The notes: generated from the letters alone by a model not told the origin. Numbered from the stretch's first letter, positions 1 to 10,473 are shown. The stretch: DNA of 64,000 nt from Vibrio sp. 10N.286.49.B1 (GCF_002873335.1 NZ_MCUW01000019.1:17156-81155), one strand, 5' to 3'. A program made the numbers and translations.

Positions 1-1
1 T

Positions 2-463
2 GATCCATTGACAGAGGTCTATAACCGTAGGGCATTCAACCGACTGGTTGAATACCATATATCTTGCAACAAGCCATTTTCATTAGCGATCTTGGATATT
101 GACTTATTTAAGCAAATTAACGACCAATATGGTCATGTGATTGGCGATGAAATTTTAGTTGAAGTTGCCTCACATATGAAACGTAATATGTATCCCGATG
201 ACATGCTATTTCGATTAGGCGGAGACGAGTTTGCGATTATTAGTCGATGCGTTGATTATACGTCGCTGCATCGTTATTTAACGAATATTTGTGAGCAAGT
301 ACGGTTGCTGAAGTGGCTGGAAATTAACCGTCAATTTCACTGTACATTAAGTATCGGCGCGGCTGTTTACCGCGGGGAATCGTTAGAACATTTGATGAAC
401 CGAGCCGATGAACAGCTCTATATCAGCAAAGAAAAAGGCCGTAATATCGCGAATGTTGCGTGA
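2..463 (+). CDS. Diguanylate cyclase, C-terminal GGDEF domain (5' end outside window)
   Basis: Only the catalytic end of the protein is visible. The frame is open to the window edge and begins inside the family motif DPLTEVYNRR, so the TTG at position 8 is not a start. The active-site motif GGDEF is intact at about nt 218-232, and the domain closes with RADEQLYISKEKGRN, typical of GGDEF C-termini. The enzyme would make cyclic di-GMP from two GTP. The residue three before the D of the usual RxxD inhibitory site is Tyr (YPDD), so product inhibition through that site looks absent. Sensor domains lie upstream of the window. Confidence 0.93.
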   Translation, partial: DPLTEVYNRRAFNRLVEYHISCNKPFSLAILDIDLFKQINDQYGHVIGDEILVEVASHMKRNMYPDDMLFRLGGDEFAIISRCVDYTSLHRYLTNICEQVRLLKWLEINRQFHCTLSIGAAVYRGESLEHLMNRADEQLYISKEKGRNIANVA

Positions 464-553
464 TTCTAAAGCAGTCAACCCGGTGACTATCGAGGTTTGT
501 ATCGTTTTGAGCTACACTTCTGCCCGTTGTTTATTTGATAATCTAAAGTTGCT

Positions 554-1084
554 ATGAATTATAACCGCGTCGTGTGTTTTGATCTTGAAATGTGTTGTTG
601 GAATGTTGATGGCGTCGGCACGACGGGAGAGATCATCGAAGTTGGCTTGGCAGAAATAGACCTCGTGACTCAGCAAGTGGTGAAACGGGCTCAATACTAT
701 GTGAAGCCAGAAACAGACGAAGTTTCGTTATTCTGCGCTGAGTTAACTGGGATTACCCCGCGAAAAATAGAAAAACAAGGCCGACCATTGGCGGCGGTGA
801 TCCAGTCGATGGTCAAAAACTTTGGTGGTCGCAACAAAATATATGCCGCTTGGGGGCGAGATGATGCCATCTTGTTCGAAGAATGCCTTGCTAAAGGTAT
901 CACCCCCCCGTTCAAAGAGTTTGTAAATCTTGCGACACTCTATCGTATGCAAAATCGACTCAAGGAAAAGCGTATAGGCCACAAAGCCGCACAAGAAGCA
1001 AAAGGTATCGAATGGGAAGGGCGTCAGCATTCCGGTTATGTTGACGCTTATAACCTCGCTAAACTTGCGTTAACGATGTTGTAG
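554..1084 (+). CDS. DEDDh-family 3'-5' exonuclease
   Basis: A 176-residue single-domain protein of the RNase T/DNA polymerase III epsilon fold, closest in architecture to KapD/ERI-1-like exonucleases. The metal ligands can be seen: D10 and E12 in FDLEM near the N-terminus, and the motif III pair H159/D164 in HSGYVDAYN. These make the DEDDh subtype and suggest an active nuclease on single-stranded RNA or DNA ends. The natural substrate cannot be inferred. It stands alone, convergent with the TerB gene; a GC-rich hairpin lies between them. Confidence 0.85.
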   Translation: MNYNRVVCFDLEMCCWNVDGVGTTGEIIEVGLAEIDLVTQQVVKRAQYYVKPETDEVSLFCAELTGITPRKIEKQGRPLAAVIQSMVKNFGGRNKIYAAWGRDDAILFEECLAKGITPPFKEFVNLATLYRMQNRLKEKRIGHKAAQEAKGIEWEGRQHSGYVDAYNLAKLALTML

Positions 1085-1127
1085 TCGATTCAATGTCGCT
1101 ATTCGTGTCATGAGTCAATCATAAACC

Positions 1128-1154
1128 GAACAGCCGAGGTGACTCTGGCTGTTC
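1128..1154. terminator. Hairpin between convergent genes
   Basis: GAACAGCC and GGCTGTTC pair perfectly, with an inner GAG/CTC extension interrupted by one bulged T. It sits between the stop of the exonuclease gene and the stop of the TerB gene. Neither side has a clear U-tract, so its role as a terminator is uncertain. Confidence 0.4.
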
Positions 1155-1192
1155 AAAAGACACTGATGCGATACATGACGAGTATGTATTCG

Positions 1193-1639
1193 CTATTTGT
1201 TCACTATTTGAAGTTTTGCTCGAATGAACTCACTGTGATCAACGTACAGAAGTTCGGCGACCTTACGAATCACGGCATCCTCTAACGGGTCAATGATGCC
1301 ATCTGCGTTAGCCACTTCCCACATGGCTTTAATTAATTCAAATCGTTTCTCTTGAGACAGTTCGCGTAACCCAGATGTGAAATCATAGAGTGATGCTGAT
1401 TCTTTCACTTTCTCTTTTGCCTGTTGAATCAATAACTGCGCGTCATCATCAGTTAACTCGAGCAAGCGGGCGATGAGCGTTTGTTTCGCTTGCTCCTCTT
1501 TTAAGTCGATGTGATGATCGGCATTAGACACTTCGCACAATAGCGCCGCAATGGCGAGATTCGGGCTAATGGTGTTGCTTTGTGATAAATCGCTACCCTC
1601 GATTAATTGCTTAAATATAGAGGTGATTGAACTAAACAT
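1193..1639 (-). CDS. TerB-family tellurite-resistance-like protein
   Basis: A 148-residue, mostly helical cytosolic protein. Two copies of the TerB signature are visible, CEVSNADHHIDLKEE near residues 35-50 and WEVANADGIIDPLED near 106-120. Their acidic residues bind metal in characterised TerB proteins. No other ter genes are adjacent, so a direct role in tellurite resistance cannot be claimed; such orphan TerB proteins are common in marine gammaproteobacteria. Monocistronic, with its own upstream region before the PhoD gene. Confidence 0.85.
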   Translation of the reverse strand: MFSSITSIFKQLIEGSDLSQSNTISPNLAIAALLCEVSNADHHIDLKEEQAKQTLIARLLELTDDDAQLLIQQAKEKVKESASLYDFTSGLRELSQEKRFELIKAMWEVANADGIIDPLEDAVIRKVAELLYVDHSEFIRAKLQIVNK

Positions 1640-1710
1640 AGGGGATCCTCATTTGACGCCTAACCATTAATACATAGTGTCTCTTGAAGCGAAACTCAAG
1701 CGCTGTGCAG

Positions 1711-3663
1711 TTATGAATGGTCATTTATTTCAGGGAAATGCGTTTCACTGCCATCGCTGTGTACGACGCAGATTTCGCTTGGTTTACCATCACCATCGAG
1801 TTTAAGTCGACCAATACCGCTACGATTAACCAAGTGGTTCGACGCTGGTGGGCTTGGATGGCGCTTAAATATTTTCAACTGCTTACGCTTAGTAAACCAG
1901 TTAAGCGGAGAGCGAGGGGTGTAAAGCCACGCATCAAGCTTGCCAAATAGGTTGAGCAAGGTTGCTGGAAACTCGTTCTTAATGCCGCTACAAGTGATTT
2001 GGTAAATATGAGAATCAGTTTCTCGATAGCGAAGCGCGATATCATAAACAAAGGAGTAATGAACATCACCGGATAGGATGACAAAGTTTTTCGGCGTTTT
2101 TGAATGTGTGAAAATCGAGAGTAGCGTATTCGCACTGCCCGGGTGCGCCATCCAGTTCTCTGCATCTATCATCAGCGGTTTACCGGCAATCGTCGCAAGA
2201 CGCTGCATGGTTTCAATGAACTTTACACCGAACATCGGCGCGGCTGATACAACGATGACTGAATCTTGATCGATCAGCTCGTGCTGAAATTCAACCAAGG
2301 CCTCCCAATCCATAAGGCCTGACGGTTTGTTTAGATTTGACTCCGATCGCCAGCGTCGAGTTCTTGTATCTAACACAACGACTTTTGGCGTTGAGTTGAT
2401 GGAAAAATGCCAGCGTTCATACCGCAACAAATCATAGATAGCCTCATCAAGAATTTGCTTGTCCAACTGAGCCGAGGGTTCTTTGGGTTTGAATAAGTTC
2501 GTTAGTGTGCGGTGCCAATCAGCGTGATAGATGCTCGGGTCGTTTCCCCATGCTTGGCACAATAAATAGGATAATAAGCCATTGCCGATGATCTGTTTTG
2601 AAAACGGGTGTTCGTAGGCTGCTTTTTCCCATCCCACGGTTAAATTCCAATCATCGGTAATATCATGGTCATCAAAAATCATGTACGTGGGGATATGTGC
2701 AAGCACGCGACGCACTTGTGACAAGCCTTCAACGAACTGATTAATGCGCGCTTTTTCTTCATGCCATTCTTTTTGAAAATGAAGTGGTAGACTTTCACCA
2801 TTGACGATGAATTGTGCGTCTTCGAGTCGATCAATATTGATATGTGTCCATAATTCTGGAGACCACACCAACAGATACATAGCGATGAACTCGGAAAACG
2901 TAACCAGATGGTTATGAGCGTCAGTAGAGCTAAAGATAGGGATGTCGCTAGTAGTTAACTTTGCGTGTTGCGGTCTTGCTTTAGGCAACAGTTCATCTCT
3001 ACGGTAAAGGGTTTTAGGGTGCAGATACAGCGCTTGGCTGTTGGCGACTGACCCCTTAGTAAAGTCTTCATTTGGTAGCTCTAGAAGATCAATCACTTGA
3101 TGAATGGCATCGAGCATCGGGCCCGCTACATGGTCGGCATAGATCTGGTCACCATTGAGTAATAACATGTCAGGCCGATTGTGAATGCTCTTTTGCAGCT
3201 GAGCATCGACGGCCAATAAACTATCGCCACTATGGTGGTGGGGATTCCTGCACGAACCATGGAGTATATGGTCGGCTCGCTCGGAAACGTTAAACTCTAT
3301 CCCGTTCCCTTCCGAATAAGAAAGGTCTGCTGGTAAAACACTATTGTTTATCTCGTCAATAAAAACGTCATATCGAGCGGTATTGTCTGCTCCGCAGTAA
3401 TGGGGATCTGATGTGAGACTACGAGTATCGAATGCGACGTCAGGCTTGAAATGTGCGAGTACGATCCATAACTTGGGACTTAGTTGATAAGATTGTTCGT
3501 AGGAAATAGCGAAGTTTTCCGTTGTGTCGCCATGCTGCAAGGAAATAATTAGACGTGTTGGATCAACAGAAGATGCCATCCACAGTGAAAACTCGTGTGG
3601 ATTGACGCGCCTTAAGATTGGACCTGCAAGAATAGGGGAAATGGCCATCATGTGAGGCGTCAT
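1711..3663 (-). CDS. PhoD-like alkaline phosphatase/phosphodiesterase family protein
   Basis: A 650-residue metallophosphatase of the PhoD-like family. Motifs in order: HGSCRN (135-140), LLNGDQIYADH (about 168-178), FDDHDITDDW in the middle, and LSGDVHYSF in the C-terminal third, giving the Asp/His/Asn set for a binuclear metal centre. There is no clear signal peptide or Tat motif, so it may be cytosolic, unlike classical secreted PhoD. Its ATG overlaps the stop of the upstream 140-residue gene as ATGA, implying translational coupling. Substrate unknown; phosphodiester cleavage is the family expectation. Confidence 0.85.
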   Translation of the reverse strand: MTPHMMAISPILAGPILRRVNPHEFSLWMASSVDPTRLIISLQHGDTTENFAISYEQSYQLSPKLWIVLAHFKPDVAFDTRSLTSDPHYCGADNTARYDVFIDEINNSVLPADLSYSEGNGIEFNVSERADHILHGSCRNPHHHSGDSLLAVDAQLQKSIHNRPDMLLLNGDQIYADHVAGPMLDAIHQVIDLLELPNEDFTKGSVANSQALYLHPKTLYRRDELLPKARPQHAKLTTSDIPIFSSTDAHNHLVTFSEFIAMYLLVWSPELWTHINIDRLEDAQFIVNGESLPLHFQKEWHEEKARINQFVEGLSQVRRVLAHIPTYMIFDDHDITDDWNLTVGWEKAAYEHPFSKQIIGNGLLSYLLCQAWGNDPSIYHADWHRTLTNLFKPKEPSAQLDKQILDEAIYDLLRYERWHFSINSTPKVVVLDTRTRRWRSESNLNKPSGLMDWEALVEFQHELIDQDSVIVVSAAPMFGVKFIETMQRLATIAGKPLMIDAENWMAHPGSANTLLSIFTHSKTPKNFVILSGDVHYSFVYDIALRYRETDSHIYQITCSGIKNEFPATLLNLFGKLDAWLYTPRSPLNWFTKRKQLKIFKRHPSPPASNHLVNRSGIGRLKLDGDGKPSEICVVHSDGSETHFPEINDHS

Positions 3664-4082
3664 AACAGGTTCTCCTCAAGAGGTTGCGTTGTGCACTCTT
3701 CGGTTGAAGTCAGTGATAGATCAGGCTGATTCTCTACGTTATCCATCGATTCCAGCAACTCAACAAATTCACTGCTTGTGGACTCATGTCCTACGAGAAA
3801 AAATGCCAACAGTGCATCGATAGTGGTGTCTGAATGCTGAGATTGGGTCACGATGTCAGTGAGTCGAGTCCGTAATAATTCGATTTCATGATCGACAAAG
3901 CCGCGCCCTTCAACGCCATCTTCCCCTTCATCTGGGGCATTATCAAACCCTAAGAATAACAGGTCGTTATCAAGTTTGGCTTCTACAAGACGCTCTGGTA
4001 GCCACTTTTCGCCTGTCACGACGTGGCATTCTCTGTCAATTGGCAGAGAATCGAGGATATTTTTTAAATTTGATACTTTCAC
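3660..4082 (-). CDS. Small acidic protein coupled to the PhoD-like phosphatase
   Basis: A 140-residue acidic protein with no recognised domain. The frame opens with GTG and I see no strong SD sequence, so the start is uncertain. It is the first gene of a two-gene operon and overlaps the phosphatase gene by 4 nt. The C-terminal 60 residues are rich in Ser, Thr and Glu and look disordered. The coupling suggests a partner or regulator of the phosphatase; this is inference only. Confidence 0.7.
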   Translation of the reverse strand: MKVSNLKNILDSLPIDRECHVVTGEKWLPERLVEAKLDNDLLFLGFDNAPDEGEDGVEGRGFVDHEIELLRTRLTDIVTQSQHSDTTIDALLAFFLVGHESTSSEFVELLESMDNVENQPDLSLTSTEECTTQPLEENLL

Positions 4083-4334
4083 GATTGGTCTAAATAGTGG
4101 AAACTATGTCACCGATAATGTGGTGCTATCGATCAACCGATGGGCTAATCACACTGTCGTGACATATAAATTCAATAAAAATAATAATATAACAACTCTT
4201 CTTCTTAGGGGTAGCGGTTGTTAGTATATTTGACATGATGCTTGCCTACCATCGGTACCATCGGTCTATTTTTGTTCACACGCGCCCTAGTTTTTGTATT
4301 AAGAATGATTATTCGGCTGGAGAAACTGTAAGAC

Positions 4335-5660
4335 ATGATAAAGAAAAATCTCGCGTTGGGAGTGGCTAGTATTTTAGGTAGCACCTCGGTCGCAAATGCA
4401 GCGCAAGAGGCAGAATGGGGTATTGCCGCGGTTTGGCGTACAGCAAATATCCCTTTTGAAACGCAGAGTGAAGATTCTACCGTGAGTACGTTCATCCCAA
4501 TGATGTACTTCAAAAATGACTATGTGTTCCTCGATGGCATGACGGCAGGCGCGCATCTTTATAAAACGGATGATAAACAATTTGAATTGAATGCCATTAC
4601 TCGATTACGTTTTATTGATATCCCAGCCGATGAGCAAAATGCAGCGGGAGGGGATACCCTCGATTATGGTCTGCAATTACGATACAACTTGGATGAGACG
4701 TGGCACCTTGATACAGAATTGATGACTGACAACGAGTTTCGTAAACACGCAAACTTGAGGTTACAAGGGACGCTAGATTACGGCGATCTTGAATTAAAGC
4801 CGAATGTGACACTGCGTTACAAAGATTCTGGATTTAATACGGAGTATTACGGCTCTTACAACGGCTATAGCCAAGACATTAATGGGGCGTTCGATTATGC
4901 CATGGGTGTTGATGCCAAATATCATGTGGTTTCAAACCTGTACATGTTGGGTTCAACCAATATACGAATGCTTGATAATTCGGCGTACCACTCCGATGTC
5001 ATCAAAGATCGGTTTGAGGGTGAAGTTTACCTAGGGTTTGGCTTCTTTAATGAGAAGAAAAAAACGACAACATCTAAAGCGAAACAACATAGCCGGGATA
5101 TCAGCACGAAGCCATACGTGAGAGTCGCGCACGGTTATGCATCGCCATCGGATATGGGTGATATTCTGACGTTCAATGGAAAACGTGACCCATACAATAA
5201 CCAAGTAACCTCTATTTTTTACGGACACCCGTTAACCGATGAGTTGTTTGGTTTGCCTCTTGATATCTATTTGAGCCCAGGCTATGCGCATCACTGGAGC
5301 TCAGAAGTGCAAGAGACAGGCAATGAATTTGTGGCACTTATTAAAGCTTACTACACCTTTAACTGGCCGGTGAAAATGCGACTTGGTGTTGGTAATGGTG
5401 TGTCGTATATCGACAACGTGACTTACATTGAACAGCAAGAAATGGATAAGAAAGAAAAACGTGCCAGTCACGTTATGAACTACATTGATATCTCTTATGA
5501 TGTCAATATTGGTTCAATCTTCAGAAAACCAGAGTGGGAAGCCTTGTGGTTGGGTTATTCATTACATCATCGAAGTGCTATTTTTGAAGCTTCATCGCAG
5601 TTCGGTCGAATCAAAGGCGGCAGTAACTACAGTACGGTTTACCTACAGTATGACTTTTAG
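4335..5660 (+). CDS. Outer-membrane beta-barrel protein, MipA/OmpV-like
   Basis: 441 residues with a signal peptide ending near VANA-AQ (about residue 22). The rest alternates polar and aromatic residues as in barrels, and it ends in aromatic Phe (VYLQYDF), the usual BAM recognition terminus. The first half resembles MipA/OmpV scaffolding proteins. The last part contains GYSLHHRSAIFE, recalling the His-Ser region of PagL-type lipid A deacylases, but I cannot decide whether it is catalytic. It is followed by a strong terminator, so it forms its own unit. Confidence 0.75.
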   Translation: MIKKNLALGVASILGSTSVANAAQEAEWGIAAVWRTANIPFETQSEDSTVSTFIPMMYFKNDYVFLDGMTAGAHLYKTDDKQFELNAITRLRFIDIPADEQNAAGGDTLDYGLQLRYNLDETWHLDTELMTDNEFRKHANLRLQGTLDYGDLELKPNVTLRYKDSGFNTEYYGSYNGYSQDINGAFDYAMGVDAKYHVVSNLYMLGSTNIRMLDNSAYHSDVIKDRFEGEVYLGFGFFNEKKKTTTSKAKQHSRDISTKPYVRVAHGYASPSDMGDILTFNGKRDPYNNQVTSIFYGHPLTDELFGLPLDIYLSPGYAHHWSSEVQETGNEFVALIKAYYTFNWPVKMRLGVGNGVSYIDNVTYIEQQEMDKKEKRASHVMNYIDISYDVNIGSIFRKPEWEALWLGYSLHHRSAIFEASSQFGRIKGGSNYSTVYLQYDF

Positions 5661-5712
5661 CCATTTCAGATTTAAGCCGAGAGTGTGTGATTGAGCTAGC
5701 GGCATATAAGCT

Positions 5713-5745
5713 AAAAAGCCTCGCGTAAGCGGGGCTTTTTATTGT
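5713..5745 (+). terminator. Rho-independent terminator after the MipA/OmpV-like gene
   Basis: A 12-bp stem AAAAAGCCTCGC/GCGGGGCTTTTT with one wobble pair, loop GTAA and a run of T. It separates the barrel gene from hrpA. Confidence 0.9.
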
Positions 5746-5823
5746 CGCCTGAGTTAACGCCAACACGGAGCTGTGCTACAATCCGGCCAGTTTGTAAATC
5801 GTAAAATTGAACTAGGAAACGTT

Positions 5824-8800
5824 TTGACTTCCTCTCTCTCTGAAAACAATAAAAATAATCCGGCGGTTAAAGCCAATAATGCACATTCGTTGAAGAAAGC
5901 ACTGAATGACTGCATGATTCGCGACCGCTTTCGTCTGCATAAACGCATAAACGGTGCGAGCCGTATTAAGAATGAGCAGTCAAAAACGGCCGTGTTTGAT
6001 GAAATTGCGATGGATATTGCGCAATCAATGATGAAAGCGCAGCAACGTAGCGCGCACAAAGCGACGATCAACTACCCAGAATTGTTGCCAGTTAGTCAAA
6101 AGAAAGATGATATTGCAAAAGCCATATTAGAAAACCAAGTGGTCATCGTTGCGGGTGAGACTGGGTCGGGGAAAACGACTCAGCTACCAAAAATCTGCTC
6201 AGAGCTTGGTCGTGGAAAGTTTGGTCTTATTGGCCATACTCAACCACGTCGACTTGCCGCTCGTTCAGTGGCCAACCGTATTGCTGAAGAGATGGACTCC
6301 CAATTGGGCGAGTTTGTCGGCTATAAGGTCCGATTTAACGATCAGATTTCAGACAACACGCAAATCAAGCTGATGACCGATGGTATCCTGCTAGCTGAGA
6401 TCCAACATGATCGTTACCTAAATCAATATGACACCATCATTATCGATGAAGCGCACGAGCGTAGCCTTAACATCGATTTTATCTTGGGTTACCTTCGAGA
6501 GCTGTTACCAAAGCGCCCGGACCTTAAGATCGTCATCACGTCCGCGACTATTGACCCAGAACGTTTTTCAAAGCACTTCAACGATGCGCCAATTATAGAA
6601 GTCTCAGGCCGCACTTACCCGGTTGATACACGTTATCGTCCATTGAATGGAGATGATGATGCCGATCGTGATCAGCTTGAAGGGATCTTCGAAGCCGTTG
6701 ATGAGCTGTGTGATGAAGGGCTTGGCGACATCCTGATCTTTATGAACGGTGAACGAGAGATTCGTGATACCGCAGATGCGCTCAATAAACGTAACTTGCG
6801 TGACACTGAAGTGGTTCCTTTATATGCGCGACTATCATCAGGCGAGCAGAACAAGATCTTCCAGTCGCATACCGGCCGACGCATTGTATTAGCAACCAAC
6901 GTAGCAGAAACGTCATTAACGGTGCCAGGCATTCGTTATGTCATTGACCCAGGTACGGCGAGAATTAGCCGCTATAGCTACCGGACAAAAGTGCAGCGAC
7001 TGCCAATAGAAGCGATCTCACAAGCCAGTGCCAATCAACGGAAAGGGCGATGTGGCCGTGTTGCTGAAGGTATTTGTATTCGTCTTTACTCAGAAGAAGA
7101 TTTTGAGTCTCGTAGTGAGTTTACCGATCCTGAGATTTTACGCACCAACCTGGCTTCCGTTATTCTACAAATGACGGCGTTAGGGCTGGGCGATATTGAT
7201 GCTTTCCCATTCGTTGAAGTGCCAGATAAGCGCAATGTCCAAGATGGTATTCGTTTGCTTGAAGAGTTAGGTGCCATTAACGACAAAGCAACGGATCCAC
7301 GTAAACGTTTGACGCCAATTGGGCGACAGTTGTCCAAATTGCCAATCGATCCAAGACTTGGTCGTATGGTCTTAGAAGCACCAAAATTAGGGTGTTTAAA
7401 AGAAATCATGGTTATCGCGTCAGCACTATCGATTCAAGACCCGCGTGAAAGACCGAGTGATAAGCAACAAGCGTCGGATGAAAAGCATCGTCGATTCTTT
7501 GATAAAGAATCAGACTTTATGGCTTTTGTTAATCTATGGGACTACATCCAAGGCAAACAAAAAGAGCTGACAGGCAATCAATTTAGACGTCATTGTAAAA
7601 CGGATTACCTGAACTACTTGCGCGTGCGTGAATGGCAGGATGTGTATTTTCAAATTCACCAAGCCATGCGTGAAATGGATGGTAAAGTTAATCAAGAGCC
7701 CGCGAATGAGCAATCCATTAATACTGCTTTACTTGTCGGTTTGCTGTCCCACATAGGCGTTAAAGACCAAGAGAAGAATGAATACCAAGGTGCTCGTAAC
7801 GCCCGTTTTCATATATTTCCAGGGTCAGGGCTGTTTAAGAAACAACCCAAGTGGATCATGTCGGCAGAGCTGGTAGAAACGTCCAAGCTGTGGGGACGAA
7901 TCATTGCCAAGATTCAACCTGAATGGATAGAACCCGTTGCGAAGCACTTGGTGAAAACCAGTTACAGCGAGCCGCATTGGTCCAAGAAACAAGCGGCCGT
8001 GATGGCTCATGAAAAAGTCATGTTGTACGGGATCCCCATTGTTCCGAAGCGCCTTGTGAACTACAGCAATATCGATCCGGCAGTGAGTCGAGAGATCTTT
8101 ATTCGTAGTGCATTGGTCGAAGGTGAGTGGGAAACCAAGCATGCGTTTTTTAAGAAAAACCGCAAGTTGCTTCTTGAAGTAGAAGAGCTTGAGCATAAAT
8201 CTCGTCGTCGCGACATCTTGGTTGATGACGATGACCTGTTTGATTTCTATGACCAGCGAGTCGATACCGATGTCGTTTCCGGACGACACTTTGACACTTG
8301 GTGGAAAAAAGCCAGTCAAAAGAACAAAGACTTGCTGAATTTTGAGAAAGAACAGTTATTTAAGGGCGATGCTAGCCACGTCACTGAGTTGGATTACCCG
8401 AACTTTTGGTATCAAGGTGATTTCAAGCTCAAACTGAGTTATCAGTTCGAGCCGGGCGAAGATAACGATGGTGTGACGGTTCACATCCCATTGCCGATAT
8501 TGAATCAAATCGACAGTGAAGGGTTTGATTGGCAAATTCCAGGGCTTCGACAAGAACTCATTATTAGCTTGATTAAGTCGCTGCCTAAAACAGTAAGAAA
8601 GAACTTTGTACCTGCGCCTAACTATGCTGATGCATTCTTAGCTCGAACGAAAGTGATGGAAGCGCCGCTATTGGATTCGCTGGAAAAAGAACTGCGTCGA
8701 ATGACTGGCGTTGAGATTCTTAGAGAACAATGGAATTTGTCACAGTTAACGGATCACTTGAAAATCACTTTTAGAGCAGTGGATCATCGAAACCGTAAAC

Positions 8801-9750
8801 TAAAAGAAAATCGCGACCTTTACGAGCTCAAAGAAAGCCTAAAAGATAAAGTACAAGCAACCTTATCTAAAGTTGCGGATGACGATATCGAACAGCAAGG
8901 GCTGCATACTTGGAGTTTTGGTGAGCTTCCTAAGGTTTACTCTCAGAAACGAGGTGGATTCGATGTTAAGGCTTATCCAGCGCTAGTGGATAAGAAAGAC
9001 AGCGTTGAAATTAAGTTGTTCGAGACCGAAGTTGAGCAGGAGTTAGTCATGAAGGAAGGGCAGCGCCGCTTGGTGCTACTCAATGTACCTTCACCGATAA
9101 AATACTTGCACACGAACTTACCCAACAAATCTAAACTTGGGTTGTATTTCAACCCGTATGGTAAAGTGTTAGACCTTATTGATGATTGTATATCGTGCGG
9201 TATTGATAAGTTGATCGAAGAGCAAGGTGGCTTGGTCTGGGATTCTGAGAAATTTGATACATTGAAAGAGCATGTACGTGCAAACTTAGATGAGACCGTG
9301 GTGGATATTGCTCAACAGGTCGAGACCATTCTTACCACGGCGTTTAACCTGAACAAAAAACTCAAAGGACGAGTGGATTTATCCATGGCCTTTGCCTTAT
9401 CTGATGTTAAAGCTCAGATAGAAGGCTTGATTTTTAAAGGGTTTGCGACAGAGTGTGGCTGGAAACGCTTGCCTGATATTTTGCGCTATCTTCGCGCGAT
9501 TGAACGCCGCTTAGAAAAACTCCCGATCGACCCAAATCGTGACCGTATGCATATTCTGAAAGTGGAATCAGTCACACAAGATTACAAAGAATTGCTGAAT
9601 AAAATTCCGAAAGGGATGAAGATACCTGAGAATGTGAAAGAAGTACGCTGGATGCTTGAAGAGCTTCGAGTGAGTTACTTTGCACAGCAATTAGGCACAC
9701 CGTACCCTGTGTCTGATAAACGGGTTCGTAATGCCATTGATGCTTGTTGA
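5824..9750 (+). CDS. hrpA: ATP-dependent RNA helicase HrpA (DEAH box)
   Basis: About 1308 residues from a TTG at 5824, chosen because TAGGAAA lies 5 nt upstream and the length matches E. coli HrpA (1300). A longer GTG frame from 5773 has no SD. Walker A GETGSGKT is at residues 111-118 and the DEAH box at 208-211. SAT, TNVAETS and the arginine-finger region QRKGRCGR follow in order. The OB-fold and the long C-terminal extension unique to HrpA are complete, ending in SYFAQQLGTPYPVSDKR. It unwinds RNA and acts on stalled or collided ribosomes in characterised bacteria. Confidence 0.97.
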   Translation: MTSSLSENNKNNPAVKANNAHSLKKALNDCMIRDRFRLHKRINGASRIKNEQSKTAVFDEIAMDIAQSMMKAQQRSAHKATINYPELLPVSQKKDDIAKAILENQVVIVAGETGSGKTTQLPKICSELGRGKFGLIGHTQPRRLAARSVANRIAEEMDSQLGEFVGYKVRFNDQISDNTQIKLMTDGILLAEIQHDRYLNQYDTIIIDEAHERSLNIDFILGYLRELLPKRPDLKIVITSATIDPERFSKHFNDAPIIEVSGRTYPVDTRYRPLNGDDDADRDQLEGIFEAVDELCDEGLGDILIFMNGEREIRDTADALNKRNLRDTEVVPLYARLSSGEQNKIFQSHTGRRIVLATNVAETSLTVPGIRYVIDPGTARISRYSYRTKVQRLPIEAISQASANQRKGRCGRVAEGICIRLYSEEDFESRSEFTDPEILRTNLASVILQMTALGLGDIDAFPFVEVPDKRNVQDGIRLLEELGAINDKATDPRKRLTPIGRQLSKLPIDPRLGRMVLEAPKLGCLKEIMVIASALSIQDPRERPSDKQQASDEKHRRFFDKESDFMAFVNLWDYIQGKQKELTGNQFRRHCKTDYLNYLRVREWQDVYFQIHQAMREMDGKVNQEPANEQSINTALLVGLLSHIGVKDQEKNEYQGARNARFHIFPGSGLFKKQPKWIMSAELVETSKLWGRIIAKIQPEWIEPVAKHLVKTSYSEPHWSKKQAAVMAHEKVMLYGIPIVPKRLVNYSNIDPAVSREIFIRSALVEGEWETKHAFFKKNRKLLLEVEELEHKSRRRDILVDDDDLFDFYDQRVDTDVVSGRHFDTWWKKASQKNKDLLNFEKEQLFKGDASHVTELDYPNFWYQGDFKLKLSYQFEPGEDNDGVTVHIPLPILNQIDSEGFDWQIPGLRQELIISLIKSLPKTVRKNFVPAPNYADAFLARTKVMEAPLLDSLEKELRRMTGVEILREQWNLSQLTDHLKITFRAVDHRNRKLKENRDLYELKESLKDKVQATLSKVADDDIEQQGLHTWSFGELPKVYSQKRGGFDVKAYPALVDKKDSVEIKLFETEVEQELVMKEGQRRLVLLNVPSPIKYLHTNLPNKSKLGLYFNPYGKVLDLIDDCISCGIDKLIEEQGGLVWDSEKFDTLKEHVRANLDETVVDIAQQVETILTTAFNLNKKLKGRVDLSMAFALSDVKAQIEGLIFKGFATECGWKRLPDILRYLRAIERRLEKLPIDPNRDRMHILKVESVTQDYKELLNKIPKGMKIPENVKEVRWMLEELRVSYFAQQLGTPYPVSDKRVRNAIDAC

Positions 9751-9920
9751 TTGTAAATATCAACATGCATTCGATTTTCGCATGAAAACAATGAATTAAT
9801 TCAATAAGTTTGACTTAAATCTGAACTTTTAGCATTCCTTTAAGGGTATGCTATGTGATATAAAGCTTCGCGGTGGCTTTTATTGGACTCGCCGCTATTT
9901 CATAGACAAGAAGGTTAACA

Positions 9921-10445
9921 ATGAAAAAGACTCTTTTAGCGCTTGCGCTTATTGGTGCATCAACGTCAGCATTTGCTGATGCGTGGTTATATGGTGGCGT
10001 TTCTGCTGGACGTGCTGACTATAATGATAACAATGACACACCAATGGGCTTTCATGTTGGTACAGGCATTCTACCAATCATTGGTGTTGAAGGCGGTTAC
10101 TGGAAGCACGGTAACTTTGATATGACTAATAGAGATACGGGTGCAAGTGGCTACGCTGAACTAGGTTCATGGTACGCGGCGTTAAAGCCAAGTATCGACC
10201 TTGGCCCTGTTCAACTGTATGCGAAGGGTGGTCTCCATTACTTTAATACAAATTACAAAAGTGGCTTAAGCAGCCAAGGTAGCGAGAGCGGTACTGATTT
10301 TATGTATGGCCTTGGTGCGGATTATTTTGTAACTGATATGTTATCTATTGGTGCAAGCTGGCAGCGTTTTAACGGCATTAAAACGGTAGCGGGTGGACAA
10401 GATCTCGATAGCTTTACTATCAATGCAACGCTTCACATTTTCTAA
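9921..10445 (+). CDS. Small outer-membrane beta-barrel protein
   Basis: 174 residues with a clean signal peptide (cleavage after STSAFA, residue 19) and an 8-strand-like barrel pattern ending in the BAM signal NATLHIF. An AAGAAGG SD lies 7-8 nt upstream of ATG. It resembles the opacity/OmpA-like porin class; no specific function is visible. A terminator follows directly, so it is monocistronic. Confidence 0.8.
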   Translation: MKKTLLALALIGASTSAFADAWLYGGVSAGRADYNDNNDTPMGFHVGTGILPIIGVEGGYWKHGNFDMTNRDTGASGYAELGSWYAALKPSIDLGPVQLYAKGGLHYFNTNYKSGLSSQGSESGTDFMYGLGADYFVTDMLSIGASWQRFNGIKTVAGGQDLDSFTINATLHIF

Positions 10446-10473
10446 ATTGTTATTGGCTTTGTAAGATAAAAAT